64,000 bases of DNA. Origin: Paenibacillus plantiphilus (GTDB lineage Bacteria > Bacillota > Bacilli > Paenibacillales > Paenibacillaceae). A model generated the notes under the pieces. That model saw only the letters and a program-made list of their open reading frames with translations. It did no database searches and was not told where the DNA came from. The translations under genes and the position numbers were made by a program. Where the stretch lies: NCBI RefSeq assembly GCF_927798095.1, contig NZ_CAKMMF010000001.1, positions 248,001-312,000 of the forward strand, given 5' to 3'. Of this stretch, positions 27,687 through 35,711 are shown piece by piece (positions within the stretch are counted from its first letter, which is position 1; each line of letters starts with the position of its first letter).

Positions 27687-27919
27687 TCCCTTTCGAACGC
27701 GCGTGGCCTTACGATATTATTATGAAGGACATCTATGTCCAATCCTGTCCCTTCTGCCAGCAGGATAATGTCCTGCTTCCGCTTCGCCCTCGCGAGCTGG
27801 AGGATATTAGGAGCGGCAAGAAACGTCTGCTTGTATTCCCATGCTGTCACAGTCGAGTAACAATCCTTGATGCCGATCCCGACTATCTGCTGACCGATAC
27901 GATACTGCGCCAAGCATAA
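27683..27919 (+). CDS. Small CxxC-containing protein of unknown function
   Basis: A 78-residue ORF beginning with GTG that overlaps the YycC-like stop. It contains SCPFCQ and a later FPCCH, so a Cys/Cys/Cys/His zinc site is plausible. AAAGGAG lies about 11 bases before the start, inside the first gene. It is followed at once by a strong terminator. I recognise no family. Confidence 0.65.
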   Translation: MIPFERAWPYDIIMKDIYVQSCPFCQQDNVLLPLRPRELEDIRSGKKRLLVFPCCHSRVTILDADPDYLLTDTILRQA

Positions 27920-27957
27920 AGAAGCCGATCCGCGATTGCTCGCCCGATCGGCTTCTT
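27919..27957. terminator. Bidirectional terminator
   Basis: A perfect 12-bp stem (AAGAAGCCGATC / GATCGGCTTCTT) with a 15-base loop lies between the convergent CxxC gene and DUF2225 gene. T-rich flanks occur in both directions. Confidence 0.85.
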
Positions 27958-27966
27958 GTCTTCCCA

Positions 27967-28677
27967 TTAAGCATTTAGTGTCGCCTGTCCATCCTCTGAA
28001 CCTGTTGATTCCTCTTTATCAGCTTGCTCTTGGCGCAGCAGCTGCCATTGCTCGCGGCAGGCGCGGATCATGGATGCATCCACAATCTTCTTGTCATTAA
28101 CAACTCGCGAGAACCAGCGCACAGCCTCATGCTTGTCTCCAAGGCGACGATGCAATTCCCCGATAAGGAACATCAGCTTCGCATTGTTAAGTGTTACACC
28201 TTCCGTCTCATATACGCGGATATAAGCCTCTAGCGCAAAGCGCAGGAAACGATCCTCCTGCTCCCGCTGCTCCATATACCTGTACAGCCACGCAATATGA
28301 TGCAGTATTCCAGCGACCACTCGATCCTTGCCGCCTATCACCTGCATGCACAGCAGTACAAGCTTATAGCATTCCATTGCCTGGTCTATCGTACGCTTGC
28401 CGCCGTAATCCCGCATCGCCCAATGAACGCCAATCCGGTCATAATACTGCTGTTTCTGCCGATCATTCAGCACATCTATTCCATTCTCTGTTGTAGCAAA
28501 ACCACATTTCGGACAAACACGAACAACATAATAATCCGGATTAATGTCGTTCTTGTAATAAGAGCAGAAATCGCTGTCCCGTGACGCGGCTTTCTTGAAG
28601 CTCGGTCTAACCCGCGATGACTGGAATGGACTGTCACAGCAAATGCATGTAATAGTTGTCGAGTACAGCGGCTCCAT
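27967..28677 (-). CDS. DUF2225 protein
   Basis: A 236-residue protein with two zinc-ribbon CxxC pairs (TCICCD near residue 11 and VCPKCGF near 55) and a TPR-like helical C-terminal half, as in DUF2225. The family is widespread in Bacillales with no assigned role. It follows the globin gene by 3 bases on the same strand, so they are co-transcribed. The acidic Gln/Glu-rich tail is unremarkable. Confidence 0.85.
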   Translation of the reverse strand: MEPLYSTTITCICCDSPFQSSRVRPSFKKAASRDSDFCSYYKNDINPDYYVVRVCPKCGFATTENGIDVLNDRQKQQYYDRIGVHWAMRDYGGKRTIDQAMECYKLVLLCMQVIGGKDRVVAGILHHIAWLYRYMEQREQEDRFLRFALEAYIRVYETEGVTLNNAKLMFLIGELHRRLGDKHEAVRWFSRVVNDKKIVDASMIRACREQWQLLRQEQADKEESTGSEDGQATLNA

Positions 28678-28680
28678 AGT

Positions 28681-29070
28681 TCACATCTCCCGTTCGTTCG
28701 TATTAATAAAGTGGTGAGCCGGTCCAGATAATCGTTCAATCACAATTGTCTTCAAATCCTCTGGCATGCCAATCTCGGTCAACGCTTCCCGCATACATGA
28801 CAGCCACGCCTCCGCACGCTCCGGCGTAATTGGAAAGGGCATATGGCGGGCACGCATCATCGGGTGTCCATAGGCATCCGAATAAAGAGACGGCCCTCCG
28901 AAAAATTGCGTTAAAAACATATGCTGCTTGTCCATCACTGGATTAATATCCTCGGGGAAAAGCGGGGCGAGGAGTGGATGAGCCTGTACATTGGGATAAA
29001 AGGCCTCCACGATTCGTCTTACTCCTGCATCTTCTCCAACCGCTTCATAAATCGTTCTATAGTTATTCAT
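28681..29070 (-). CDS. Group II truncated haemoglobin (YjbI-like)
   Basis: A 129-residue globin of the trHbO type. Typical features are YEAVGEDAGVRRIVEAFY, the FFGGPSLYSDAYGHPMMRARH segment holding the proximal His, and the C-terminal region ending before HHFIN. In Bacillales this protein sits near pathways that handle oxygen or thiol stress. Here it is paired with DUF2225. No strong ribosome binding site is visible before the ATG at 29070. Confidence 0.9.
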   Translation of the reverse strand: MNNYRTIYEAVGEDAGVRRIVEAFYPNVQAHPLLAPLFPEDINPVMDKQHMFLTQFFGGPSLYSDAYGHPMMRARHMPFPITPERAEAWLSCMREALTEIGMPEDLKTIVIERLSGPAHHFINTNEREM

Positions 29071-29152
29071 CGTCTATTCCAACTCCAATTTGTAGTTCTT
29101 TTGAATTATATCACAAATATTCTCCTCTATTGTGCATGTACGCCAAAGAGAC

Positions 29153-29180
29153 AAAAAAAATGCCCTCAAGAAGGGCATTT
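29153..29180 (-). terminator. Intrinsic terminator of the 30-codon ORF
   Basis: A perfect 8-bp stem (AAATGCCC / GGGCATTT) with a 7-base loop is followed on the minus strand by eight T residues. It lies 31 bases after the small ORF stop and upstream of the globin gene. Confidence 0.88.
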
Positions 29181-29211
29181 AGGTCATTGAATAGTACGAA
29201 TAAACAATTCG

Positions 29212-29304
29212 TCAGCTTTCGTAATCCTCTTCACCTGGAGCCAATAATGACTCCCGGATAACATAGACAAAGGCGCAAACGAGGATGCCAGCAATTATAC
29301 TCAT
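29212..29304 (-). CDS. Candidate 30-residue single-pass membrane protein
   Basis: This ORF of 30 codons encodes a hydrophobic helix (MSIIAGILVCAFVYVIRES) and an acidic tail (PGEEDYES). GGGGTGA lies just before the ATG, a TGATACAAT extended -10 element lies at 29337-29345, and a strong terminator follows. Promoter, ribosome binding site, ORF and terminator together make a complete small transcription unit. No family is recognised. Confidence 0.65.
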   Translation of the reverse strand: MSIIAGILVCAFVYVIRESLLAPGEEDYES

Positions 29305-29336
29305 AAGTCATCACCCCAAGCGTTCGATGTACTGCC

Positions 29337-29345
29337 ATTGTATCA
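29337..29345 (-). promoter_or_regulatory. Extended -10 promoter of the 30-codon ORF
   Basis: TGATACAAT is an extended -10 (TGn-TACAAT). A TTGTAT at 29363-29368 is too far (20 bases) to be a proper -35. The leader would be about 25 bases. Confidence 0.55.
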
Positions 29346-29485
29346 TAAATATGTCGAAAAAAATACAATGTTTTGCAAGCGTTTTCGAAATTATTTTCCG
29401 CCCCAACAGAAGCTCTAAGTGATGTTTGTCCAATGCTTCACATATACAATAATAACCGAGCTAATACGGATTGGAGTGGGACTTT

Positions 29486-30595
29486 GTGCACATACTGCAC
29501 TTTCTGTTTCGACCGGCAGTTATACCCGCCTGGTCCGCTGTGCTTATTGCCCTGCTGCTCGCAATCTTCCCTGCTGCAGCGCTTGATTCGGCAGTCCGCG
29601 GTTTATCTATATGGTGGCAGGTTCTGTTTCCTGCACTTTTCCCCTTCTTTGTCATATCCGAGCTGCTTCTCGGATTCGGAATCGTCCATTTCTTCGGCAC
29701 TATGCTGGATCCGTTTATGCGTCCTCTATTCCGTCTGCCTGGCATTGGCGGCTTCGTTGTTACAATGGGATTCGCGTCAGGGTATCCTGTTGGCGCCAGA
29801 TTAACGTCCCAGCTATGGGAACAGCGGCTCATAACAAGAGCCGAGGGCGAACGGCTCGTTGCATTCACTACCTCATCTGATCCCATCTTTCTCATTGGGG
29901 CCGTGGCCGTCGGTTTCTTCCACAACGCTGCGCTTGCTCCCATTCTAGCGGCGGCTCATTATGGCGGGGCGATGATGATCGGTTTTATGATGCGGTATCA
30001 TGACCGTCATTCGCGTGGATCAACGGATGCAGAAGCATGGCGTCCGCCATCTGACAGAGGCAGCAGCTTACGCTCTAACAGACGCAAAAGCCCGCGGCTC
30101 ATCGAAGCTGTCAAAGCTATGCACCAGGCCAGGCTTCTCGATGGAAGACCACTGGGCACACTGTTTCAGGATGCGATTCAAGCCTCCCTTCGGCTCATGA
30201 TCGTTGTTGGCGGTTTAGTTGTATTCTTCTCCGTCTTAATGGAGCTGCTGACACAGGCAGGGACGATTAGCGCTTTATCAGCCGGAATTGGAACGGTTAT
30301 GACTTTGCTTGGGCTCCCTGCCTCATTATCGAATGCGGTGGTGAACGGCTTGTTTGAGGTAACGCTAGGCGCGAAGGCTGCAGGAGCAGCTATAGGAAGC
30401 GGACTTATGCATCAGACCGCAATTGCCGCCTTCATCCTGTCCTGGGGCGGATTATCCGTTCACGCCCAAATTGCAAGCCTGCTCAGCCGCACCGATCTGA
30501 GATACCGGCCCTTTCTGATTGCCAGGTTCATCCATGGCTGTATAGCCAGTGCGCTCGTCTACCTGCTCTGGAGATTATTAGGACCTGTAGGATAA
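29486..30595 (+). CDS. ylbJ: Sporulation integral membrane protein YlbJ
   Basis: A 369-residue polytopic membrane protein with nucleoside-recognition (Gate) domains. Typical segments include WWQVLFPALFPFFVISELLL, GFASGYPVGARLTSQLWEQ and GLFEVTLGAKAAGAAI. YlbJ is needed for heat-resistant spores in B. subtilis, which supports a spore-forming host. The GTG at 29486 has GGAG at 9 bases; an earlier TTG (29471) has no site. A charged loop (residues about 165-195) divides the two halves. Confidence 0.85.
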   Translation: MHILHFLFRPAVIPAWSAVLIALLLAIFPAAALDSAVRGLSIWWQVLFPALFPFFVISELLLGFGIVHFFGTMLDPFMRPLFRLPGIGGFVVTMGFASGYPVGARLTSQLWEQRLITRAEGERLVAFTTSSDPIFLIGAVAVGFFHNAALAPILAAAHYGGAMMIGFMMRYHDRHSRGSTDAEAWRPPSDRGSSLRSNRRKSPRLIEAVKAMHQARLLDGRPLGTLFQDAIQASLRLMIVVGGLVVFFSVLMELLTQAGTISALSAGIGTVMTLLGLPASLSNAVVNGLFEVTLGAKAAGAAIGSGLMHQTAIAAFILSWGGLSVHAQIASLLSRTDLRYRPFLIARFIHGCIASALVYLLWRLLGPVG

Positions 30596-30660
30596 CATTG
30601 TATTCGGGGGAGATTTCCGATAGAATCGAAGTATCATCCGTTCGGAAGGAGCTTGTTTCA

Positions 30661-31458
30661 TTGAACTATGTCATAGTGGACAGGGGAGATCAACTGTCTA
30701 AGGAACTGGCGGAGCGATTCCATACCCTTGCAGCGGAGTTGGGGCTGAAGCGAAATGATGATCAGCCGGAAATGGTTATTTCAATCGGTGGAGACGGGAC
30801 GCTTCTGCAAGCCTTTCATTCTCATATTGACCGGATCGCTGACGTTGCGTTCATTGGCGTCCATACGGGGCATCTCGGTTTTTTCGCTGACTGGCAGGCC
30901 GATGAGCTAGAGCAGTTGGTTCGCATGATGGCTGACAACGAGCCCCGGATCGTTCGTTATCCGCTTGCGCAAATCGATTTGGTTACAGACGAGGGCACAT
31001 CCTCGCATGTCGCATTGAACGAATTTACGATCAAGGGCGTCGATGGCACACTAGTCGCTCAAATTGATATTAATGACGAGCTGTTCGAGATGTTTCGCGG
31101 TGACGGAATCGTCGTCTCTACTCCATCCGGAAGCACGGCATACAATAAAAGTCTAGGCGGGGCTGTTATTCATCCATCGATTGAATCGCTGCAGCTTGCC
31201 GAGATCGCATCCATCAACAATCGGGTTTTCCGAACGCTCGGCTCCTCTGTTCTACTGCCGCAGCACCATCATTGCGATATTATTTCACGCAAGGAGCAGC
31301 GGCTGCAGCTCGCTTTCGACCATCTCAACATGACGCGCAGCGATATACGTTCCATTCGCTGCAGTGTTGCAGACCACAAAGTAAGCTTTGCCCGATACAG
31401 GCCGTTTCCTTTCTGGAATCGGGTTCGCGAGGCCTTTCTTGGCTACGATGTGAAATAG
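30661..31458 (+). CDS. nadK: NAD kinase
   Basis: Phosphorylates NAD to NADP. The motif ISIGGDGTLLQAFHS is the catalytic GGDG signature. NEFTIK and VVSTPSGSTAYNKSLGGAVIHP are the conserved NE and Gly-rich motifs. From the TTG at 30661 (AAGGAG at 9 bases) the protein has 265 residues, nearly the same as B. subtilis NadF. The longer in-frame extension to 30598 has no site. It lies 65 bases after ylbJ and ends in a terminator. Confidence 0.94.
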   Translation: MNYVIVDRGDQLSKELAERFHTLAAELGLKRNDDQPEMVISIGGDGTLLQAFHSHIDRIADVAFIGVHTGHLGFFADWQADELEQLVRMMADNEPRIVRYPLAQIDLVTDEGTSSHVALNEFTIKGVDGTLVAQIDINDELFEMFRGDGIVVSTPSGSTAYNKSLGGAVIHPSIESLQLAEIASINNRVFRTLGSSVLLPQHHHCDIISRKEQRLQLAFDHLNMTRSDIRSIRCSVADHKVSFARYRPFPFWNRVREAFLGYDVK

Positions 31459-31484
31459 AAATAACGAATAACTCCAAACAGAAG

Positions 31485-31522
31485 AAACCTCCAAGACCGC
31501 CCTTCAGTGGTTTTGGAGGTTT
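31485..31522. terminator. Terminator between convergent nadK and yutD
   Basis: A 10-bp stem (AAACCTCCAA / TTGGAGGTTT) with an inner ACC/GGT stem is followed by T-rich sequence on the plus strand. It may work both ways. Confidence 0.8.
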
Positions 31523-31547
31523 TCTGCTTAAAAGCCGCATGATGCAG

Positions 31548-32270
31548 CTATTCCTTGTCCTGTGGCTGAGCAGGCGACTGGGCTGGTGTCTCCGCAGCCG
31601 CTGCAACCGGTGCTGCCTTCGAAGCTGCTGAGAAGTGCCGTTTGCCCGGACGTTCACGATCATTGCTGCGACGTGGACGCTCCTGATTGCTGCCTGCGGC
31701 AGCTCCCTGCCCATTGCTGCTGCGATCCCGTTTATCCCGATCCTTAGCGAAGGGCTTGCGTCCTTCCTTGGACTGTTCCTTATCGCTATCCTTCTGATTA
31801 TCCTTATTCCGCTGATGGCGCTCACGGCGCGGATCACGTTGATGACGCGGCAGCACGCGAGCTGGCTGCTCCTGCCCTTCCTCGGATGCCGCTGTAAGCG
31901 AAGCTGCTTCTCCCTCTTCACTGCTCTCCTTACGTTCTGGAGAGCCGTAATCCTCGTCATCGCGTCCAGCCTCGCCTTCATTGCCTTCCCGTTTCATATC
32001 CGGATGCTTCTGAAGGACAAAATATGCACAGCCAAAGTTGCAATACTCGTTAATATAATCAACAATAGACGAAAACATGCTGTCACGGGTTACCTTCGGA
32101 TGATTATCACGGAAGAAGCCTTTTAGACGCAGCTGGCTGTAGCCCCAATCTCCGATAACATAATCATAGCGCTCCAGCACATCGCTGTACCGCTCCCGAA
32201 ACGACTCCGGATTCCAGGCATTTTTGTGTTCGTATATTAATTCATAGGTTCTGCCGCTAATATGGATCAA
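31548..32270 (-). CDS. yutD: YutD-like (DUF1027) protein with long charged tail
   Basis: Residues 1-92 match YutD: IHISGRTYELIYEHKNAWN, RYDYVIGDWGYSQLRLKGFF and YCNFGCAYFVLQKH. The remaining 148 residues are highly charged (Arg, Lys, Glu, Asp, Gln) and probably disordered, ending in an Ala/Pro/Gln stretch. B. subtilis YutD is about 100 residues, so the tail more than doubles it. It lies 19 bases after lipA, an arrangement also known in Bacillus. Function unknown. Confidence 0.82.
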   Translation of the reverse strand: MIHISGRTYELIYEHKNAWNPESFRERYSDVLERYDYVIGDWGYSQLRLKGFFRDNHPKVTRDSMFSSIVDYINEYCNFGCAYFVLQKHPDMKREGNEGEAGRDDEDYGSPERKESSEEGEAASLTAASEEGQEQPARVLPRHQRDPRRERHQRNKDNQKDSDKEQSKEGRKPFAKDRDKRDRSSNGQGAAAGSNQERPRRSNDRERPGKRHFSAASKAAPVAAAAETPAQSPAQPQDKE

Positions 32271-32289
32271 AGCTGCTCCCCACTCCTTC

Positions 32290-33183
32290 TCACAAGGTTG
32301 CCGTCTTCGCCTCTGAAGCGGACTTCACCTGCTCATGCGCATGATAAGAGCTGCGAACAAGCGGTGCGGATTCAACATGGCTGAACCCGCGTTTCAGCCC
32401 CTCTTCCTTGAGCTTCGCGAATTCATCCGGATGAACATAGCGCTCAACAGCCAGATGATTCGGCGACGGTTGCAAATATTGGCCTAGCGTCAAAATATTA
32501 CAATCTACTGCCCGCAAATCATCCATCGCCTGCAATATTTCATCCCATTCTTCGCCAACTCCGAGCATAATGCTCGATTTCGTCGGAATGTCTGGCTGCA
32601 TTTCTTTAGCCCGCTTCAGCAATTCCAAAGAACGAGGATATTTCGCTTTCGCCCGGACGCGATCAGACAGCCTTTCAACCGTCTCAATATTATGATTCAA
32701 AATATCCGGCTTCACATTCATGACCGTCTGGAGCGCGTCCCGATTGCCCAAGAAATCCGGAATAAGCACCTCTACGCTGCAGAAGGGCAGCTTCTTCCGA
32801 ATCGCTTTGACTGTCTCGGCGAAAATCATCGCGCCCCCATCGGCCAAATCATCGCGTGCAACCGAAGTGACTACGCAATGCTTTAGTCCCATCTGCTCCG
32901 CAGCTTCAGCCACCCGCTCCGGCTCTTGCAGATCCAGCTCTGTCGGCATGCCGGTGTTTACTGCGCAGAATCTGCAAGCCCGCGTGCATATATCGCCTAA
33001 TATCATAAAGGTTGCGGTACGATTCGCCCAGCATTCATAAATGTTCGGACAGCGTGCTTCTTCACAAACGGTGTGCAGTGTCTTGGAACGCATCATATCT
33101 TTCAGCTCGGCATAGTTGCCGCCTGTCGTTAATTTTATTCTAAGCCAGTCCGGCTTGCGTTCAGGAAGCTTCTTCGTCTTCAT
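32290..33183 (-). CDS. lipA: Lipoyl synthase
   Basis: A radical-SAM enzyme that inserts two sulfurs into protein-bound octanoate. The auxiliary cluster motif is in [12 protein letters not shown], the radical-SAM CxxxCxxC is in CTRACRFC, and the C-terminal RSSY supplies the last cluster ligand. Its length of 297 residues is typical. The start follows an AGGT-type site. Together with yutD it forms a two-gene operon and is the last host gene before the prophage side. Confidence 0.96.
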   Translation of the reverse strand: MKTKKLPERKPDWLRIKLTTGGNYAELKDMMRSKTLHTVCEEARCPNIYECWANRTATFMILGDICTRACRFCAVNTGMPTELDLQEPERVAEAAEQMGLKHCVVTSVARDDLADGGAMIFAETVKAIRKKLPFCSVEVLIPDFLGNRDALQTVMNVKPDILNHNIETVERLSDRVRAKAKYPRSLELLKRAKEMQPDIPTKSSIMLGVGEEWDEILQAMDDLRAVDCNILTLGQYLQPSPNHLAVERYVHPDEFAKLKEEGLKRGFSHVESAPLVRSSYHAHEQVKSASEAKTATL

Positions 33184-33482
33184 GAGCCATACCTGCTTTC
33201 TGTAGTCTCAGTCTCCTGCATCTTATTATATCACGTTTCGGATAAAAAGATCACTTTCGTTTGGCTCCGCACACATTCGTATTCGATGGTTATTTGGTTG
33301 ATTCCTACCATTATTATCAGTTCGATATTCGTTGGACTTCTCTTGTATTCACTGAAAATGTGATTTTTAAGTGATTTTATTTTTTTCAAAATCACAAGCG
33401 TTTGAGAATTTGTTGAAACTTGTGGGGATTTGTAGAAGTATATAGTAGAATCACAATTAGATTAACTAGAGGGGGAATAATA
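33184..33482. other. Host/prophage transition region
   Basis: This 299-bp stretch separates lipA from the AT-rich lipoprotein gene. The left part must hold the lipA promoter. The right part is very AT-rich and holds GTGATTTT/AAAATCAC arms (33371-33378 with 33388-33395). A CAAGCGTTTG word at 33394-33403 resembles the core of the prophage repeats at 55248 and 56176. The left prophage end probably lies here or at the 34053 terminator. No att core can be defined without the right end. Confidence 0.4.
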
Positions 33483-34049
33483 GTGATTAAGCGGTTTAGT
33501 ATCGTGATTAGTTTGTTAGCTATAATAATGCTTGTTTCAGCTTGCGGTGTCAATCAGGAGAAGACGAATGGAGGAGAAGATGTGAAAATCGAAAAGCTGG
33601 ACAAGGCAGCTGTCGAGGCCTATAGTAAAAACCTAAAAGGAAATACGTTCATCAAGGAAAGATTAATTGAGGATAATTCAATAACAATCTCCTACTTCGG
33701 TGATTTCGATTCGTATAAAAAGGAAAATCCTAAATCGAATATTGATGAAGCCAGATATTCTACATACTTTGACACTGGTGATGCTATTAACAAGATTCTA
33801 ATGGAAGAATCTACTCGCCTATTCAAAGAATTTGAAGGAATGAATCAAGTGAAAATATCAATCCCTTTTGAAGGAAAAACTTATAGTATCGACATTGACC
33901 GCACAACTGCTGAAGAATATTTCAAAGTTGACTTCAAAGAGATTGGCTCCGATGATTCAAACGAAAAATGGCGGACCGAAGTTTCTAACAAGTATTTCAC
34001 TAAAGATTATAGAGCTGACTTTGTAACAAAGTTTGTTACTATTAAATAA
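33483..34049 (+). CDS. AT-rich putative lipoprotein at the prophage left end
   Basis: A 188-residue protein with a lipoprotein signal peptide (IKRFSIVISLLAIIMLVSAC, lipobox LVSAC). The mature part is charged, with no family I recognise. The start is GTG at 33483 behind AGAGGGGGAA. It is more AT-rich than the host genes to its left. It ends in a strong terminator shared with the phage lysis end. It could be prophage cargo, for example for superinfection exclusion, or a host gene; position and composition favour the phage. Confidence 0.6.
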   Translation: MIKRFSIVISLLAIIMLVSACGVNQEKTNGGEDVKIEKLDKAAVEAYSKNLKGNTFIKERLIEDNSITISYFGDFDSYKKENPKSNIDEARYSTYFDTGDAINKILMEESTRLFKEFEGMNQVKISIPFEGKTYSIDIDRTTAEEYFKVDFKEIGSDDSNEKWRTEVSNKYFTKDYRADFVTKFVTIK

Positions 34050-34052
34050 CGC

Positions 34053-34091
34053 AAAGAAGCCCCCGACCGCATAGGCCGAGGGCTTCTTTTT
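34053..34091. terminator. Terminator shared by the lipoprotein gene and the phage lysis module
   Basis: AAAGAAGCC (34053-34061) pairs with GGCTTCTTT (34081-34089), with further G-C pairing inside. T runs flank both sides, and the convergent genes end within a few bases. Confidence 0.85.
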
Positions 34092-34734
34092 ATTGTTTAG
34101 GTTGTCCGCTTGCTTCGCGCAACACGTTTGCAAGGCGGTTTGCTTCTTGCATTCCTGCGGCATCGCCTTTCTTCTTGGCATCCGCCCAGTCCGGCTGCAG
34201 GAACCTCTTGATTATCAAATTCGCATCCGCTGCTTTCATTTCGCACTCATCCTCCTTTGCTGGAGCTGCCGGACGTTTTCCAGCAGCGTAATCATTGATC
34301 GTGAGCCCGAACGTCATCTGCAAGTGGGGGTTGTCCTTAAAATGAGGCCAATCCCCGCCCCATTCAAAGCCGAGCTTCTTGGCTTCATCGACGACTTCCA
34401 TCCAGTCCTTCAGTTTATTCCCGTTGCCGTCCCGCGTCATATCCCATGAGCAGGTGCGGCCATCGGGCAGAAGCAGCGCGAAATCAATCGCCACGCCGTA
34501 GTTATGGAAGCTCTTGCCGCCCCTCGCATTTGTGACAATGGGACCGGGTTTCGTTCGCCCTTGAGCAAAAAGCTCGTTCTGATATTCGATTGTGCGGAGT
34601 CCTTGTGTGATGATGATCGGCACGCCGCGTGCATAAGTCCGTTCGATCAGTTTGACGGCTGCAGCGTGGACTGCGGGTAGCAGCCCCTCCAGCCGTTTGG
34701 CTGATTTACTTTTTACTTGGTCCAGCGTCAGCAT
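34090..34734 (-). CDS. Endolysin, M15-family L-alanyl-D-glutamate peptidase
   Basis: A 214-residue lysin. The M15C peptidase domain covers residues 1-150; its zinc and catalytic residues are in SFHNYGVAIDFAL and WGGDWPHFKDNPHLQM. A linker leads to a short helical C-terminal repeat region (LIIKRFLQPDWADAKKKGD) that may bind the wall. It should cut the peptide stem of peptidoglycan at lysis. The ATG follows GGGAGACGG and overlaps the holin stop. Confidence 0.92.
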   Translation of the reverse strand: MLTLDQVKSKSAKRLEGLLPAVHAAAVKLIERTYARGVPIIITQGLRTIEYQNELFAQGRTKPGPIVTNARGGKSFHNYGVAIDFALLLPDGRTCSWDMTRDGNGNKLKDWMEVVDEAKKLGFEWGGDWPHFKDNPHLQMTFGLTINDYAAGKRPAAPAKEDECEMKAADANLIIKRFLQPDWADAKKKGDAAGMQEANRLANVLREASGQPKQ

Positions 34735-35194
34735 GCTTACCGTCTCCCTTCTCGTTGAGCTGCGTGAGAAAATCGGTCATTGCACGCGGCATTGGTGTGC
34801 CGATCGTGCCCAGGTTCTCAATGACTGACAGCCCTTCGCGCCCGACATAGAAATAAATCGCGGCTGTACGAAATATTGGAGCGCCTGGTTGAATCCAGTC
34901 ATCCAACAGAGCCGCAAGGCCGATTACAAAAAGAACGGTAATTTTGCGGATACCTCCCCAAAACATTGTGTCACTATTCACTTTGCGCTGTTTGATTGCG
35001 CCTAGCAGACCTGTGATATAATCAGCAACCATGAGTGCAAGCAACACCTTTAAAGCCGTGTCCCATCCGCCCAATAGGTCAGACAGAATAATACCCGCTG
35101 CAGCAACCGTACCTCCCAATGCAGCCTCTTTGCCGTTCGTGCCGATTGCTGCTGTCGCCAGATTAATTCCGTATTCCTTCAAATGATTTATCAA
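34706..35194 (-). CDS. Phage holin (toxin-secretion/holin 4 family)
   Basis: A 162-residue membrane protein with hydrophobic segments TVAAAGIILSDLLGG, VLLALMVADYITGLLGAI and ITVLFVIGLAALL. The DYITGLLGAIKQRKVNS region is typical of the Cph1/phi-29-like holin 4 family. It forms membrane holes that release the endolysin encoded next. The start is TTG at 35194 with GGAGGGG at 5 bases. Confidence 0.88.
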   Translation of the reverse strand: MINHLKEYGINLATAAIGTNGKEAALGGTVAAAGIILSDLLGGWDTALKVLLALMVADYITGLLGAIKQRKVNSDTMFWGGIRKITVLFVIGLAALLDDWIQPGAPIFRTAAIYFYVGREGLSVIENLGTIGTPMPRAMTDFLTQLNEKGDGKHADAGPSKK

Positions 35195-35210
35195 GTTGAC
35201 CCCTCCAATA

Positions 35211-35242
35211 GAAAAGAGCCCCGCGCTATGCGGAGCCCTCTT
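35211..35242 (-). terminator. Hairpin between tail and lysis genes
   Basis: AAGAGCCCCGC (35214-35224) pairs with most of 35230-35242, with one bulge. T-rich sequence follows on the minus strand. It overlaps the end of the XkdX-like ORF and may partly separate tail and lysis transcription. Confidence 0.55.
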
Positions 35243-35345
35243 GATTGTTATCTATTAACGCTTGTACTGCGGCCCTGTCCCGATCCGGCACATCGTCGAT
35301 TGTCTTAATGCCGAGTTGGATCAATCTAAAGTAGATTGCAGCCAT
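35226..35345 (-). CDS. XkdX/CD1375-like small phage protein
   Basis: A 39-residue ORF reading MAAIYFRLIQLGIKTIDDVP and on. This closely follows the pattern of the small XkdX/CD1375 proteins found between tail fibre and lysis genes. Its ATG overlaps the stop of the upstream gene (TAATG). Function unknown. Confidence 0.75.
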   Translation of the reverse strand: MAAIYFRLIQLGIKTIDDVPDRDRAAVQALIDNNQEGSA

Positions 35346-35695
35346 TAGGCCTCGCCCCCTGATTGCAGGGTTATTAGCTGTTCATAAATGTCTGCCATAG
35401 CAGTCATAAGAGAGACGTTATCGGCCTCCAGTTGCTCAATGCGCTGCTGCTCCGGCGACTTAATCGCTGGCCGAGCTGCCCATTCCTCTTCAAGTTCCTG
35501 CTGAGATCGTTCAACAATCTCTCCTGCTACAAGCTTATAGAGATATTGCCCGCGAACACTGGTTATTGTCGGGTTAAAGTGTCTCCCCCCGTCTGTGACA
35601 TAGTGGTCCGCTTCCTCCGGTTGCTGGAACGCATCCGAGAATGCAAGGATTACAATGCCATCTTCATCTAACCGGTAATAGTGTTTGTGTTCCAT
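35345..35695 (-). CDS. Phage protein at the XkdW position, unknown function
   Basis: A 116-residue protein started at 35695 behind AGGAGGGG. The N-terminal part (HKHYYRLDEDGIVILAFSDA) looks beta-rich. The last 45 residues form a probable coiled coil (PEQQRIEQLEADNVSLMTAM). The position between tail fibre and XkdX matches XkdW in PBSX-like phages, but I see no clear homology. Confidence 0.65.
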   Translation of the reverse strand: MEHKHYYRLDEDGIVILAFSDAFQQPEEADHYVTDGGRHFNPTITSVRGQYLYKLVAGEIVERSQQELEEEWAARPAIKSPEQQRIEQLEADNVSLMTAMADIYEQLITLQSGGEA

Positions 35696-35711
35696 GTCGC
35701 CCCTCCTATCC

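Noticed and set aside
33390-33415. Fourth full copy of the cassette repeat near the left prophage end
   Set aside because: Only the 10-base CAAGCGTTTG core and part of the right side match; the palindrome arms are broken, so chance cannot be excluded.
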